A stretch of 10,000 nucleotides of DNA from Nymphaea colorata (GCF_008831285.2 NW_022204566.1:1-10000), one strand, 5' to 3'; shown: positions 1 to 7,864, numbered from the stretch's first letter. Made by a program: numbers and translations. The notes: generated by a model from the letters alone, not told the origin.

Positions 1-47
1 TTCTGGAATAGAGATGGGAACAGTGATGTTATCATCGACTATGATTA
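1..47 (+). other. ndhA: 3' end of the ndhA group II intron (partial)
   Basis: The bases before the ndhA exon 2 coding sequence look like the terminal part of the single group II intron of plastid ndhA. The first three or so bases (TTC) fit the end of domain V. The rest would be domain VI and the 3' splice site, ending with the ATGATTATC stretch just before the exon. The exact splice position is inferred from where conserved protein sequence starts and could be off by about three bases. Exon 1 and most of the intron lie outside the window. Confidence 0.7.
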
Positions 48-566
48 TCTAACAGTTCAAGTACGGTTGATATAGTTGAGGCGCAGTCAAAATATGGTTT
101 TTGGGGGTGGAATCTTTGGCGTCAACCTATAGGGTTCATAGTTTTTATAATTTCTTCACTAGCAGAATGCGAGAGATGCCCTTTGATTTACCGGAAGCCG
201 AGGAGGAATTAGTAGCAGGTTATCAAACTGAATATTCAGGTATCAAATTTGGTTTATTTTATGTTGCTTCTTACCTCAATTTACTAGTTTCTTCATTATT
301 CGTAACAGTTCTGTACTTGGGAGGGGAATCTTCCTATTCCATATATACCAATTACTGAACTTTTCGAAATAAATAAAACTAGTGAAGTCTTTGAACAACA
401 ATTAGTATTACAAGCTATTTTTGTTCTGTTCATTCCTATCTCAACAAGATGGACTTTACCTAGGCTGAGAATGGATCAACTATTAAATCTTGGGTGGAAA
501 TCTCTTTTACCTATTGCTCTCGGTAATCTATTATTGACAACTTCTTCCCAACTTGTTTCGCTATAA
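48..566 (+). pseudogene. ndhA: ndhA exon 2, NAD(P)H dehydrogenase-like complex subunit 1, frame broken as written
   Basis: NdhA is a membrane subunit of the thylakoid NDH complex, homologous to NuoH/ND1 at the join between the hydrophilic and membrane arms. The exon opens with codons for [20 protein letters not shown], continues in frame to SSLAECER, then shifts by one base near 175-177. The next frame carries the highly conserved [20 protein letters not shown] (about 178-240) and a membrane segment ending in VLYLGG. A further break near 320-325 follows. The C-terminal part reads [18 protein letters not shown] (about 445-500) and ends in SSQLVSL with TAA at 564. The stretch around 390-425 is about a dozen bases shorter than usual in a transmembrane segment. 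The exon is 519 bp against about 540 in most plants. Identity is certain; whether the breaks are biological is not. Confidence 0.93.
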
Positions 567-646
567 CAGAATAGGATATTCCAGATTCTTATCCTCTCTC
601 AAGCAAGAGAAAGAAACATCAAATTATTCATGGATATTCACGATAT

Positions 647-1163
647 ATGTTTCTATGGTGATGGGTTCATGATTATGGTCAACAGACAGTACGAGCTGCA
701 AGATCATTGGTCAAGTTTCATGATTACTTATCTCAGCAATCGTTTACCTGTAACTATTCAATATCCTTATGAAAATCGATCACATCAGAGCGTTTCCGTG
801 GGCGAATCCACTTTGAATTTGATAAATGCTTGCTTGTGAAGTATGTGTTCGGTATGTCGATAGATCTACTGTTGTTGATTGGCGATTAGAACAGATATTA
901 GAAAGAACGATTGTTAATTATAGTATTGATTTCGGAATCTGTATATTTTGTGGTAATTGCGTGGAGTATTGCCCCAAACTGTTTATCATGACTGAAGAAT
1001 ATGAACTTTCCACTACGATCGTCACGAATTAAATTATATCAAATTGCTTTGGGTCGGTTACCAATGTCTGTAATTGGAGATTACACAGTTCGAAACATTA
1101 TGAACTCACTCCAATAAAATATCTATGGAGAAACCCCTTGATTCAAGAACGATTACCAATTAA
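647..1163 (+). pseudogene. ndhI: ndhI, ferredoxin-type Fe-S subunit of the plastid NDH complex, frame broken as written
   Basis: NdhI (NuoI/TYKY family) carries two [4Fe-4S] clusters that pass electrons, from ferredoxin in plastids, into the NDH complex. The ATG at 647 is chosen because the next codons give the conserved N-terminus (MFPMVxGFMNYGQQTVRAAR) once one missing base is allowed for. Conserved pieces follow in changing frames: [11 protein letters not shown] (about 745-775), the first cluster motif ACEVCVR (about 829-850), and the second motif [12 protein letters not shown] (about 940-974). The sequence [13 protein letters not shown] lies near 1050-1085. The tail KPLDSRTITN ends at TAA 1161-1163. 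Two bases seem missing just after the second motif, where CPTNCL is expected. Length is 517 bp, somewhat under the usual 180-odd codons. ndhA ends only 80 bp upstream, consistent with cotranscription. Confidence 0.93.
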
Positions 1164-1495
1164 ATTAAAATAAGACTAAGTTTGATCAAAGTAGGTAAGT
1201 TTCTTTCATGTCAGACAAAGAATACTAGATTTGTGAGGATTATAACTACTTTTGAATATATAAATATATATAGCCATTATAGCCATAGCCTTATTTGTTT
1301 AATTAAAATATGAAATTACGAACTCTGTTTCGACTAAAGACAAAGCAAGATTGGCCCGTTCAATTGATTAACTCAATCTACATAACCCACACCACGCTGG
1401 GGTAAGAACTATTAGATATAAAAAGGGTAACCCACTTTTTCCCGACCAGTAGATCATGAGATATTTTGACTTATTTATCGCTTATTTAACACATA
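1164..1495. other. ndhI-ndhG spacer, no gene seen
   Basis: This 332-bp AT-rich spacer has no convincing reading frame, tRNA or strong hairpin on either strand. It contains a small AT-alternating run (about 1255-1272) and a local repeat of AGCCAT near 1270-1290. A spacer here is normal for the SSC. Confidence 0.7.
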
Positions 1496-2057
1496 ATGGA
1501 TTTACCTGCGCCAATACATGATATTCTTTTAGTATCTCTGGGATCAGGTCTTATAGTAGGAGGTCTAGGAGTGGTATTACTTACCAATCCAATTTATTCT
1601 GCCTTTTCCTTGGGATTGGTTCTTGTTTGTATATCTTTATTTTATATTCCATCGAACTCTTATTTGTAGCTGCTGCGCAGCTACTTATTTACGTGGGAGC
1701 CATAAATGTCTTAATCTTATTTGCTGTGATGTTTATGAATGGTTCAGAATATTACAATTCTTTCATTTTTGGACTGTCGGAGATGGATTCACTTCGCTAG
1801 TTTGTACAAGTATTTTTTTTTCACTAATTGCTACTATCCCAACACGTCATGGTACGGGATTATTTGGACTACAAGATCAAACAGATCATAGAACAGGACC
1901 TGACAAGTAATGTTCAAAGATTGGGATTCATTTATCAACAGATTTTTATCTTCCATTTGAACTGATTTCTATAATCCTTTTAGTTTCCTTAGTGGGCGCA
2001 ATTGCTATGGCTCGCGGGAATAGATACTTAGAATTGGAAATAACAAACAACCAATAA
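1496..2057 (+). pseudogene. ndhG: ndhG, NDH complex subunit 6, frame broken as written
   Basis: NdhG is a small hydrophobic NuoJ/ND6-type membrane subunit of the thylakoid NDH complex. From ATG 1496 the frame reads [18 protein letters not shown], then several transmembrane segments including [18 protein letters not shown] and [11 protein letters not shown] (about 1670-1755). The last is the most conserved part of the family. A break near 1839, where [10 protein letters not shown] is expected, and another near 1920-1925 move the frame. The end reads [20 protein letters not shown] (about 1955-2015). In the frame as written, 13 further codons follow to TAA 2055; the family usually stops one or two residues after AMAR. 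A TAG at 2021, one frame over, may be the real end. Length 562 bp depends on that choice; the usual gene is about 530 bp. Confidence 0.92.
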
Positions 2058-2309
2058 ATAAAGCAACCTCCGTGTAATTGTTATCGCATCTATCTGTCAC
2101 CCTAAATTGGAATATTGTTCATGAGACATATTTCAAAGTTTTTGTTAGTTCGACGACCATTTCAGTGTCTTTTTTGGTACTGTATTTCTTATATATATTA
2201 TATGGATTGATAATTGAATTAGATTCAGTAGAATCTTCTCATTTAATTAATCGAATCAGTTGAATGTTGTTTATATTGAAATGAATCGAGATTGACGAGG
2301 AGTTGGTCA
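2058..2309. other. ndhG-ndhE spacer, no gene seen
   Basis: AT-rich 252-bp spacer. A short open frame at 2078-2263 is hydrophobic but matches no plastid protein I know and uses a TTG start, so I do not treat it as a gene. Confidence 0.6.
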
Positions 2310-2612
2310 ATGATGCTCGAGCATGTACTTGTTTTGAGTGCCTATTTATTTTCTATTGGTATCTATGGATTGATCACAAGTCGAAACATGGTTAGAGCAC
2401 TTATGTGTCTTGAACTTATACTGAATGCTGTTAATATGATCTCATAACATTTTCTGATTTATTTGATAGTCGCCAATTAAAGGGAGACGTTTTCTCGATC
2501 TTTGTTATCGCTATTGCAGCCGCCGAAGCAGCTATTGGACCAGCTATGTTTCTTCGATCTATCGTAACAGAAATCAACTCGTATCAATCAATCAAATTTA
2601 TTGAATAAATAA
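2310..2612 (+). pseudogene. ndhE: ndhE, NDH complex subunit 4L, frame broken as written
   Basis: NdhE is the three-helix NuoK/ND4L membrane subunit of the thylakoid NDH complex. Two ATGs in a row occur at 2310 and 2313, and either gives the conserved [20 protein letters not shown] and [20 protein letters not shown], which hold the family's conserved glutamate. The frame then breaks near 2440 and hits TAA. One frame over, it resumes as [20 protein letters not shown] and [13 protein letters not shown] (about 2441-2540). Two more one-base losses are inferred, near 2547 (GCTATGTTT, expected GCTATTGTTT) and near 2573 (AGAAATC, expected AGAAAATC), before the tail NQSNLLNK and TAA 2610. The 303 bp equal the usual 306 bp minus three, so three deletions and no insertion explain it fully. 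Confidence 0.94.
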
Positions 2613-2653
2613 AATAGTCGGTAGTCGGAACCTTTACTCAAATAAATATATAA

Positions 2654-2670
2654 GACATATACGTTATGTC
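2654..2670. terminator. short stem-loop after ndhE
   Basis: GACATA (2654-2659) and TATGTC (2665-2670) pair perfectly around a 5-nt loop, 41 bases after the ndhE stop. It could mark an mRNA 3' end, but a 6-bp stem this short may be chance in AT-rich DNA. Confidence 0.3.
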
Positions 2671-2925
2671 ACTCTGTAGAAGTAAATAGACACTCGACTC
2701 ACGTTATGGATCAATGGATCATAAGCATGGATTAGGAATAGAGTACAATAAATTTTATACGTTTTTTTCTTTATTATATATAACTATAATTCATTTATAG
2801 ATTAGCAAACGTGTATTGACTGATATGACCATGTTTGATGAAAGATAAGAGATCAAAGTATCTTGGGCCTATCTCATGAACAGATCAGAAATAGATTTCT
2901 AACAAATTTATGGTCTAATCACCGA

Positions 2926-2974
2926 TTCGTCTGGTGCCAAAATATTTAATCATTTACTAAGCTACCAGACCGAA
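2926..2974. promoter_or_regulatory. stem-loop in the psaC 5' leader, one arm short by one base
   Basis: TTCGTCTGGT (2926-2935) pairs with ACCAGACCGAA (2964-2974), except that the left arm lacks one G. With that base present it would be an 11-bp perfect stem. The loop is 28 nt, and the structure ends 33 bases before the psaC ATG. A leader hairpin could guide RNA processing between ndhE and psaC or protein binding; that role is inference. Confidence 0.45.
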
Positions 2975-2983
2975 AATTTATGA

Positions 2984-3252
<269 letters not shown>

Positions 3253-3299
3253 TACGTTACAAAAAACTCCCCTTGATCCATTTGATTCCTCTTTACGAC

Positions 3300-3337
3300 A
3301 AAACCGTACTCGATAATAAAAATCCGAGCGCGGTTTT
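3300..3337 (+). terminator. stem-loop in the psaC-ndhD intercistronic region
   Basis: The left arm 3300-3312 (AAAACCG TA CTCG) pairs with 3325-3337 (CGAG CG CGGTTTT) around a 12-nt loop. Seven and four pairs flank a two-base internal loop. The right arm runs into T residues. It starts 47 bases after the psaC stop, so it is a good candidate for the psaC mRNA 3' end or the psaC-ndhD processing element. Confidence 0.55.
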
Positions 3338-3369
3338 TCTGGTCAATCAAAGTGTATTTTGTCTTTACT

Positions 3370-4833
3370 ATGAGTGATTTTTATTGGTTAACATCATTGT
3401 TGTTTTGCCCATATCGCGGGTTCTTAATTGCTCTTTTCCCTCATAGAGGAATAAGGTAGTTCGATGGTATACTATCTGTATCTGCTTATTTGAACTCCTT
3501 CTAACGACCTACGTATTCTGTTATCATTTTAAATTGGACGATCCATTAATCAATTGGAAGAAGACTTTAACTGGATAATATTTTTGATTTTCACTGGAGA
3601 CTCGGAATCGACGGACTTTCTATAGGACCCATTTTATTGACAGGATTTATCACTACTTTAGCTACTTCAGCGGCTTGGCCAGTTACCCGAATTCGCGATT
3701 GTTCCATTTCCTGATGTTAGCAATGTACAGTGGTCAATAGGATCATTTTCTTCTCGAGACCTCTTACTTTTTTTCATCATGTGGGAATTAGAATTAATTC
3801 CTGTTTACCTACTTTTTCCATGTGGGGAGGAAAGAACGTCTGTACTCAGCTACAAGTTCATTTTGTACACTGCAGGAGGTTCCATTTTTCTCTTAATGGG
3901 AGTTCTAGGTATGGGTTTATATGGTTCCAATGAACCAACATTAAATTTTGAACATTAGCTAATCAATCGTATCCGTGGCATTGGAAATAATTTTATTTGG
4001 GTTTCCTTATTGCTTATGCTGTCAAATCACGATCATACCTTTACATACATGGTTGCCAGATACCCATGGAGAGGCGCATTACAGTACATGTATGCTTCTA
4101 GCTGGAATCTTATTAAAATGGGAGCATACGGGTTGGTTCGGGTCAATATGGAATTATTACCCACGCCCATTCCATATTTTCTCCTTGGTTGATGATAGTA
4201 GGGACTATTCAAATATCTATGCAGCTTTAACTTCTCTTGGTCAACGCAATTTAAAAAGAGAATAGCTATTCTTCCGTATCTCATATGGGTTTCATAATAA
4301 TAGGATTAGTTCTATAACCGATGCGGGACTCAATGGAGCTATTTTACAATCATCTTCATGGATTTATTGGTGCTGCACTTTTTTCCTGGCAGGAACAAGT
4401 TATGATGATACGTCTTCGTTATTTAACGAATGGGGGAATAGCTATACTAATGCCAGAATCTTTACGATGTTCAGTAGCTTCTCAATGGCTTCTCTCGCAT
4501 TACCAGGATGAGTGGTTTTGTTGCAGAATTTGTGATATTTTTGGGATAATTACTAGCCCAAATACTTGTAATGTCAAAATACTAATTACTTTTGTAATGG
4601 CATTGGAATGATATTAACTCCTATTTATTCATTATCTATGTCACGCCAGATGTTCTATGGATACAGGTTATTCAATGTTCCCAAGTCTCACTTTGTGGAT
4701 TCTGGACCACGAGAAATCTTTATTTTGATGTGTATCCTTTTACCTATAATAGGTATTGGTATTTATCCAGATTTCGTTCTTTCACTATCAGTTGACAGGT
4801 AGAAACTATTTATCTAATTACTTTCATGGGTAG
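3370..4833 (+). pseudogene. ndhD: ndhD, NDH complex subunit 4, frame broken as written
   Basis: NdhD is a NuoM/ND4-type antiporter-like subunit of the thylakoid NDH membrane arm. ATG 3370 begins MSDFYWLTSL. In order, and in several frames, come KLDDPLINW (about 3533), [19 protein letters not shown] (about 3586-3640), [17 protein letters not shown] and [20 protein letters not shown] (about 3752-3810). Next are SMWGGK (about 3819), [20 protein letters not shown] (about 3862-3920), LPDTHGEAHYSTCMLLAGIL (about 4054-4114), SLGQRNLKKRIAYSS (about 4234-4276) and [20 protein letters not shown] (about 4581-4640). DSGPREIF lies near 4700 and [11 protein letters not shown] near 4765. The end NYFHG with TAG 4831 needs one missing G after VD. 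Length is 1464 bp against about 1500. More than a dozen frame changes occur. The start is a plain ATG, whereas many seed plants have ACG that is edited to AUG. Confidence 0.95.
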
Positions 4834-4838
4834 CTTTC

Positions 4839-4885
4839 ATGGATGGATTTTTTATGGTTATGGGCAGCACAGAAGATCCATCCAT
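4839..4885 (+). terminator. inverted repeat just after ndhD
   Basis: ATGGATGGAT (4839-4848) and ATCCATCCAT (4876-4885) are exact reverse complements 27 nt apart, starting 6 bases after the ndhD stop. It could stabilise the ndhD mRNA 3' end. The 10-bp stem and the long loop make the call moderate. Confidence 0.4.
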
Positions 4886-4987
4886 AATCCTGCACTGCTG
4901 TTTACAAACAAATCAATCGTTGGCTAGACCATCAAAGGAAAGAAGATTTTTCCTTCTATCAGTCAAAATGCAATTAATGAAGGAAAT

Positions 4988-5043
4988 TGTAATCAGAAAT
5001 ATCTGTAGTTTTTATTATTTAACTACAGATATTTCTGATTACA
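4988..5043. terminator. perfect 23-bp hairpin between convergent ndhD and ccsA
   Basis: The arms 4988-5010 and 5021-5043 are exact reverse complements over 23 bp around a 10-nt T/A-rich loop (5011-5020). The structure lies between the ends of two genes that face each other, so on either strand it would form an RNA hairpin behind ndhD or ccsA. Plastid mRNAs commonly end at such hairpins, which block 3' exonucleases. It is the strongest secondary structure in the window. A bidirectional 3'-end element is the likely role (inference). Confidence 0.7.
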
Positions 5044-5108
5044 TATATATCTTTCACCTTATACATATAATGTATAAATGAGATAATAATATTATGGTTA
5101 TATATTAT

Positions 5109-5132
5109 GGTATATGAGAGGGGTATATGAGA
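5109..5132. repeat. short direct repeat, 11 bp, period 13
   Basis: GGTATATGAGA occurs at 5109-5119 and again at 5122-5132. This is typical replication-slippage material in a plastid spacer. Confidence 0.7.
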
Positions 5133-5185
5133 ATGAAAGGGTATGTGTACAATCTTTCTATGTATTCTGCAGTTTTTTTCTTCAA

Positions 5186-6083
5186 TTAGATGTTTAATGT
5201 GAATGAACCATAACTATGTAGCCTCTTCCTAATAGATTGACCCCAAATAGCAGATCCAAATTATAAGAATCCATAGAAGCCACAATTGCTGATTTGCACC
5301 TTGCAACTTTTATTTGTTCTAGTATGTAAATAAATCGGAATACGGTCCAAGTATAAATGCCCAGGTTTCTTTGGGGTCCCAATTCCAATAAGATCCCCAT
5401 GCCTCTTAGCCCATACTGTCCTGAAAGAATACCTATAGTTAAAGGGTAAAACCAAGCCAATGACACGATAACTCCAAGAATCCAATCGCTGAGTCAATTG
5501 ATACCTGTGATAATTTCTAAACGAAAAATTCACGTATTGGGTTCATCAAAAGAAAATGAACTAATTAATAAATGATTGGTTTTACCGAAAATATCTATCT
5601 TTCTTCTAAACGTAATGACCAGGAGAGTTATGGATATAATGATCCACATAAAGAGCTGCATAGCTCAACAACATCATACTTACGTGCATCATTAACCAAC
5701 GGATTGGAGAGCAGGCACTAATATTGCGGATTGATGCATTTTAGTTAAAGACCCGAAGTGGCAAGCTTGGGTTAAATAGCGCTTGGGGCGGTTATTTTAC
5801 TGAAAAAATTCTTATAGTTTCTAAATATGGAACTATATGAATAAGGGAGAACTCCATGAAAGGACATTAATGATTCATATAGATCACTTAATGGTACATG
5901 TCCGAATAAATCAACGAGTAACTATAATCCTGTTATACAGAAAAAGTAGCTATCATGCCTTTTTCTGACGAATCACTAGTCCTACAATTTCATAGACCAA
6001 GGTCATCAGATGAGTAGGAATCACAATTGAAATGATCGAAAAGATATGTGAGTTAATATATGTTCTAAAGTTGCAAATATCAT
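5186..6083 (-). pseudogene. ccsA: ccsA, cytochrome c synthesis (haem attachment) protein, frame broken as written
   Basis: CcsA (Ycf5) is a thylakoid membrane protein of System II cytochrome c maturation. It delivers haem through a WWD motif and attaches it with Ccs1 to cytochrome f and c6. On the minus strand ATG at 6083 gives MIFATLEHILTHISF, then, with frame shifts, [24 protein letters not shown] (about 5895-5855), TAPSAILTQAFATSGL and MHQSAILVPALQS (about 5735-5695). [20 protein letters not shown] follows near 5690-5630. The C-terminal third carries the WWD-region remnants: GILSGQ, W-N-W-D-P-K-E-T-W (about 5410-5360, split across two frames), YLHTRTNKS, SAIVAS and GVNLLGRG. The frame ends with GSFTLNI and TAA at 5186; a TAA one frame over lies at 5194. 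Length is 898 bp against about 960. It converges with ndhD across the hairpin spacer. Confidence 0.92.
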
Positions 6084-6112
6084 AAACAATCATTTTTTGT
6101 TTTTATAGTTAT

Positions 6113-6185
6113 AAAAAAGGGAACCCTTCCTTAATTACCGAATGTAAATATGGTATCGAATTAAGGATCCGTTGTGTCCTTTTTT
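6113..6185 (-). terminator. compound stem-loop between trnL-UAG and ccsA
   Basis: AAAAAAGG (6113-6120) pairs with CCTTTTTT (6178-6185). Inside it, TCCTTAATT (6128-6136) pairs with AATTAAGGA (6159-6167), separated from the outer stem by an internal loop. On the minus strand it lies just downstream of trnL-UAG and upstream of ccsA. It may serve tRNA 3' processing or stop read-through. The A/T-only parts weaken the call. Confidence 0.4.
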
Positions 6186-6196
6186 GTTTTAGAGAA

Positions 6197-6275
6197 TGCC
6201 GCCACTCGGACTCGAACCGAGATGCTCTAGCACTGCTTCTAAGAACAGCGTGTCTACCGATTTCACCATGGCGGC
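6197..6275 (-). tRNA. trnL-UAG: tRNA-Leu (UAG) with a one-base deletion in the anticodon loop
   Basis: The minus strand reads GCCGCCATGGTGAAATCGGT at its 5' end and closes with the T arm TCGGTTCGAGTCCGAGTGGC and GGCA. The acceptor stem (GCCGCC with GGCGGC), D arm, long class II variable arm (GTGCTAGAGCATC) and T arm are all present. This is the plastid leucine tRNA for CUN codons, always found between ccsA and rpl32. The anticodon region reads CTGTT CTTAGA AGCAG. The usual loop is seven bases (CTTAGGA), so one G just 3' of the TAG anticodon is missing (about 6238-6239). The gene is 79 nt instead of 80. A six-base anticodon loop should not work. There is no intron and no encoded CCA, as expected. 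Confidence 0.93.
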
Positions 6276-6683
6276 TTGTTCGAAGTAATACTACTCATGC
6301 ATATTCAATCGTCGATATTGAGAGGTTCAATGCAATGCAATAGATGATTATTGAATCAATCGAAGAATAGCCATTCAAGTCAATATTTGAAGGTTCCATA
6401 ATTGTTACTAGCTTACCTTAAAGCTTAGTAATAGTGAATCGATGGGGAAATAGTGAATCGATGGGGAAATGGCAATCCCCATCTCGCAAATCATATAAAA
6501 ATGCACTCTATTCACTATATTGAACCTTGTATTGCGTCTAATAACGCCCTTTAAAACACAATAGTGCATTTTGAGGGCCCAATATATGATACAGAATCAT
6601 ATTATCCAATCATTGATTGATGTTGATTTAGATCATTTGAAGGGTTCTTATCACATTATTATTTATTCTTTGCTTTTTTTATT
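6276..6683. other. rpl32-trnL spacer, no gene seen
   Basis: A 408-bp spacer. It holds the 19-bp tandem repeat given separately and a 10-bp inverted repeat, AAAATGCACT (6498-6507) with AGTGCATTTT (6563-6572). I looked here for trnP-GGG, which some gymnosperms keep at this place, and saw none. Confidence 0.6.
6430..6470. repeat. tandem repeat, 19-bp unit, about 2.2 copies
   Basis: TAGTGAATCGATGGGGAAA occurs at 6432-6450 and directly again at 6451-6469, with the period continuing one or two bases each side. The two copies are identical. The repeat is a likely slippage product and a potentially variable marker between relatives. Confidence 0.9.
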
Positions 6684-6836
6684 TCATTTTTTTTGTCGTA
6701 CAAAAAAACCTTTTGAATAACCGGTAGAAATGGATTTAGCTAAAGAAAAAGCTTTACCGCTGCCCAATATCCCTTCTCTTCCAAAATTTCTACGAATATG
6801 CTTTTTTGATATAGAGTACGTTTTTTGGACCGCCAT
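6684..6836 (-). CDS. rpl32: rpl32, plastid 50S ribosomal protein L32, frame compensated but altered
   Basis: Rpl32 is a small, basic protein of the large plastid ribosomal subunit. On the minus strand ATG 6836 to TGA 6684 is one open frame of 50 residues. It starts MAV, contains [10 protein letters not shown] (residues 9-17 region) and ends [20 protein letters not shown] plus QKK. Between these, residues 4-8 read QKTYS where the family has PKKRTS, and residues 18-27 read [10 protein letters not shown] where IWKRKGYWAAV is expected. Translating those parts in the other two frames recovers the expected residues. So several one-base losses happen to sum to whole codons and leave the frame open by luck. 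Length is about two codons short of typical. As written, the middle of the protein would be wrong. Confidence 0.9.
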   Translation of the reverse strand: MAVQKTYSISKKHIRRNFGREGILGSGKAFSLAKSISTGYSKGFFVRQKK

Positions 6837-7433
6837 GCAAAAATGACTTTTCTAAGTTGAATTGAAAGACATGTATTGTTCAAAATAGATCATTATTCTT
6901 TCTATTCATATATCTATTATTTAGTTTATAGTTTTCTTCATAACATACAAATATGCGCATATAGCATATAATAGGGATAAACTAATTTGCTAGGGACTCA
7001 AACTCAAGTTGGAGAATAAAAGAAGGAGATTCGATTCGCTAGGTATAACTCTCATAGAAAAAAATAGTTATCTTTTTCTCTTTTTGAGTATTCATTATCA
7101 TTTTATTGCATACAATGAAATCTCAGAAGAAAGAAATTGTACTAATTGTTTCATATCTCCATTCATTAGGATCGATGGTATCAACTACCGATGAAATCGA
7201 CCCCCGCAGATAAATAATATAAAAGAAAATAAATAAAATAAAAGGTTACAATTCCTATTCAGTCTATTTCAAATAGACCATATATATAACCTACATATAC
7301 CTACCGTCGTATACATTTAATAACAATAACCAGAATTAATTACCTACATGAGATAAAACAATAAGATTTTCTCTACCAATTGATCCATTAAGCATAGCGC
7401 CCCACGATCGAATAATACTTTTGTTCAATGATC

Positions 7434-7456
7434 CATTACTTGAACATTACTTGAAC
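7434..7456. repeat. tandem duplication, 11-bp unit
   Basis: CATTACTTGAA at 7434-7444 is followed directly by an identical copy at 7445-7455. Slippage repeat in the ndhF-rpl32 spacer. Confidence 0.8.
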
Positions 7457-7478
7457 TTGATTAAGGCATTTAAGTACC

Positions 7479-7503
7479 TCTTACTTCACCTTCTTACTTC
7501 ACC
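7479..7503. repeat. direct repeat, 12 bp, period 13
   Basis: TCTTACTTCACC at 7479-7490 recurs at 7492-7503 with one base between the copies. It lies 23 bases from the previous duplication. Confidence 0.75.
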
Positions 7504-7846
7504 ATATGGGAGGTTACAAGTATCATAGAATTTCCCACAGTTCTGGTGGAAGCCAATCAATCAGTTTCAAATTAAATTTAATTAGTTAATGATTTGGATA
7601 AAAGATCTTGTTGGGTTGAGTTATTTGCGGATCTCATGATCCATAAAGCTATAATTACTTCACCCCTAGTATTAAGCAATAATTGCTTAATTATATCATT
7701 TGACCAATTCAATTGTAATCCTTGGGTCAAATTTTAAATAGTCGAGGAAGAGCGAGATTATAAAAAGAATTTCTTTTCGTATCCTTATTTTGGTTGTGTT
7801 AAAAAAAAAAATAAATAGAACTGGTGATGATGTGAATTGGGAACAA

Positions 7847-7864
7847 TAATTAATATATTAATTA
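7847..7864. promoter_or_regulatory. 18-bp perfect AT palindrome upstream of ndhF
   Basis: TAATTAATATATTAATTA is its own reverse complement and lies 46 bases before the ndhF ATG. It could be part of the ndhF promoter or leader, or chance in AT-only sequence. Confidence 0.3.

Larger units (their letters stand above)
4834..5185. other. ndhD-ccsA spacer
   Basis: The 352-bp spacer between convergent genes holds the two inverted repeats listed separately and a 13-bp-period direct repeat at 5109-5132. Open frames crossing it are made of the hairpin and repeats and look spurious. Confidence 0.65.

Noticed and set aside
2078-2263. Hydrophobic 61-codon open frame between ndhG and ndhE
   Set aside because: It starts with TTG, lacks any family match I know, and AT-rich spacers yield hydrophobic frames by chance.
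2816-2850. TTGACT as a -35 box of a psaC promoter
   Set aside because: No acceptable -10 box occurs 16-18 bases downstream.
4033-4284. Minus-strand 83-codon open frame
   Set aside because: It is antisense to conserved ndhD sequence (LPDTHGEAHYS region) and is therefore a shadow.
4839-5081. 80-codon open frame after ndhD
   Set aside because: Its second half is just the translated 23-bp hairpin and AT repeats; the true ndhD end is TAG 4831.
6276-6683. A trnP-GGG gene between trnL-UAG and rpl32, as in some gymnosperms
   Set aside because: No cloverleaf or GGG anticodon arm is visible on either strand.
7009-7194. 61-codon open frame in the ndhF-rpl32 spacer
   Set aside because: TTG start, no ribosome binding site, and no plastid gene is known at this position.
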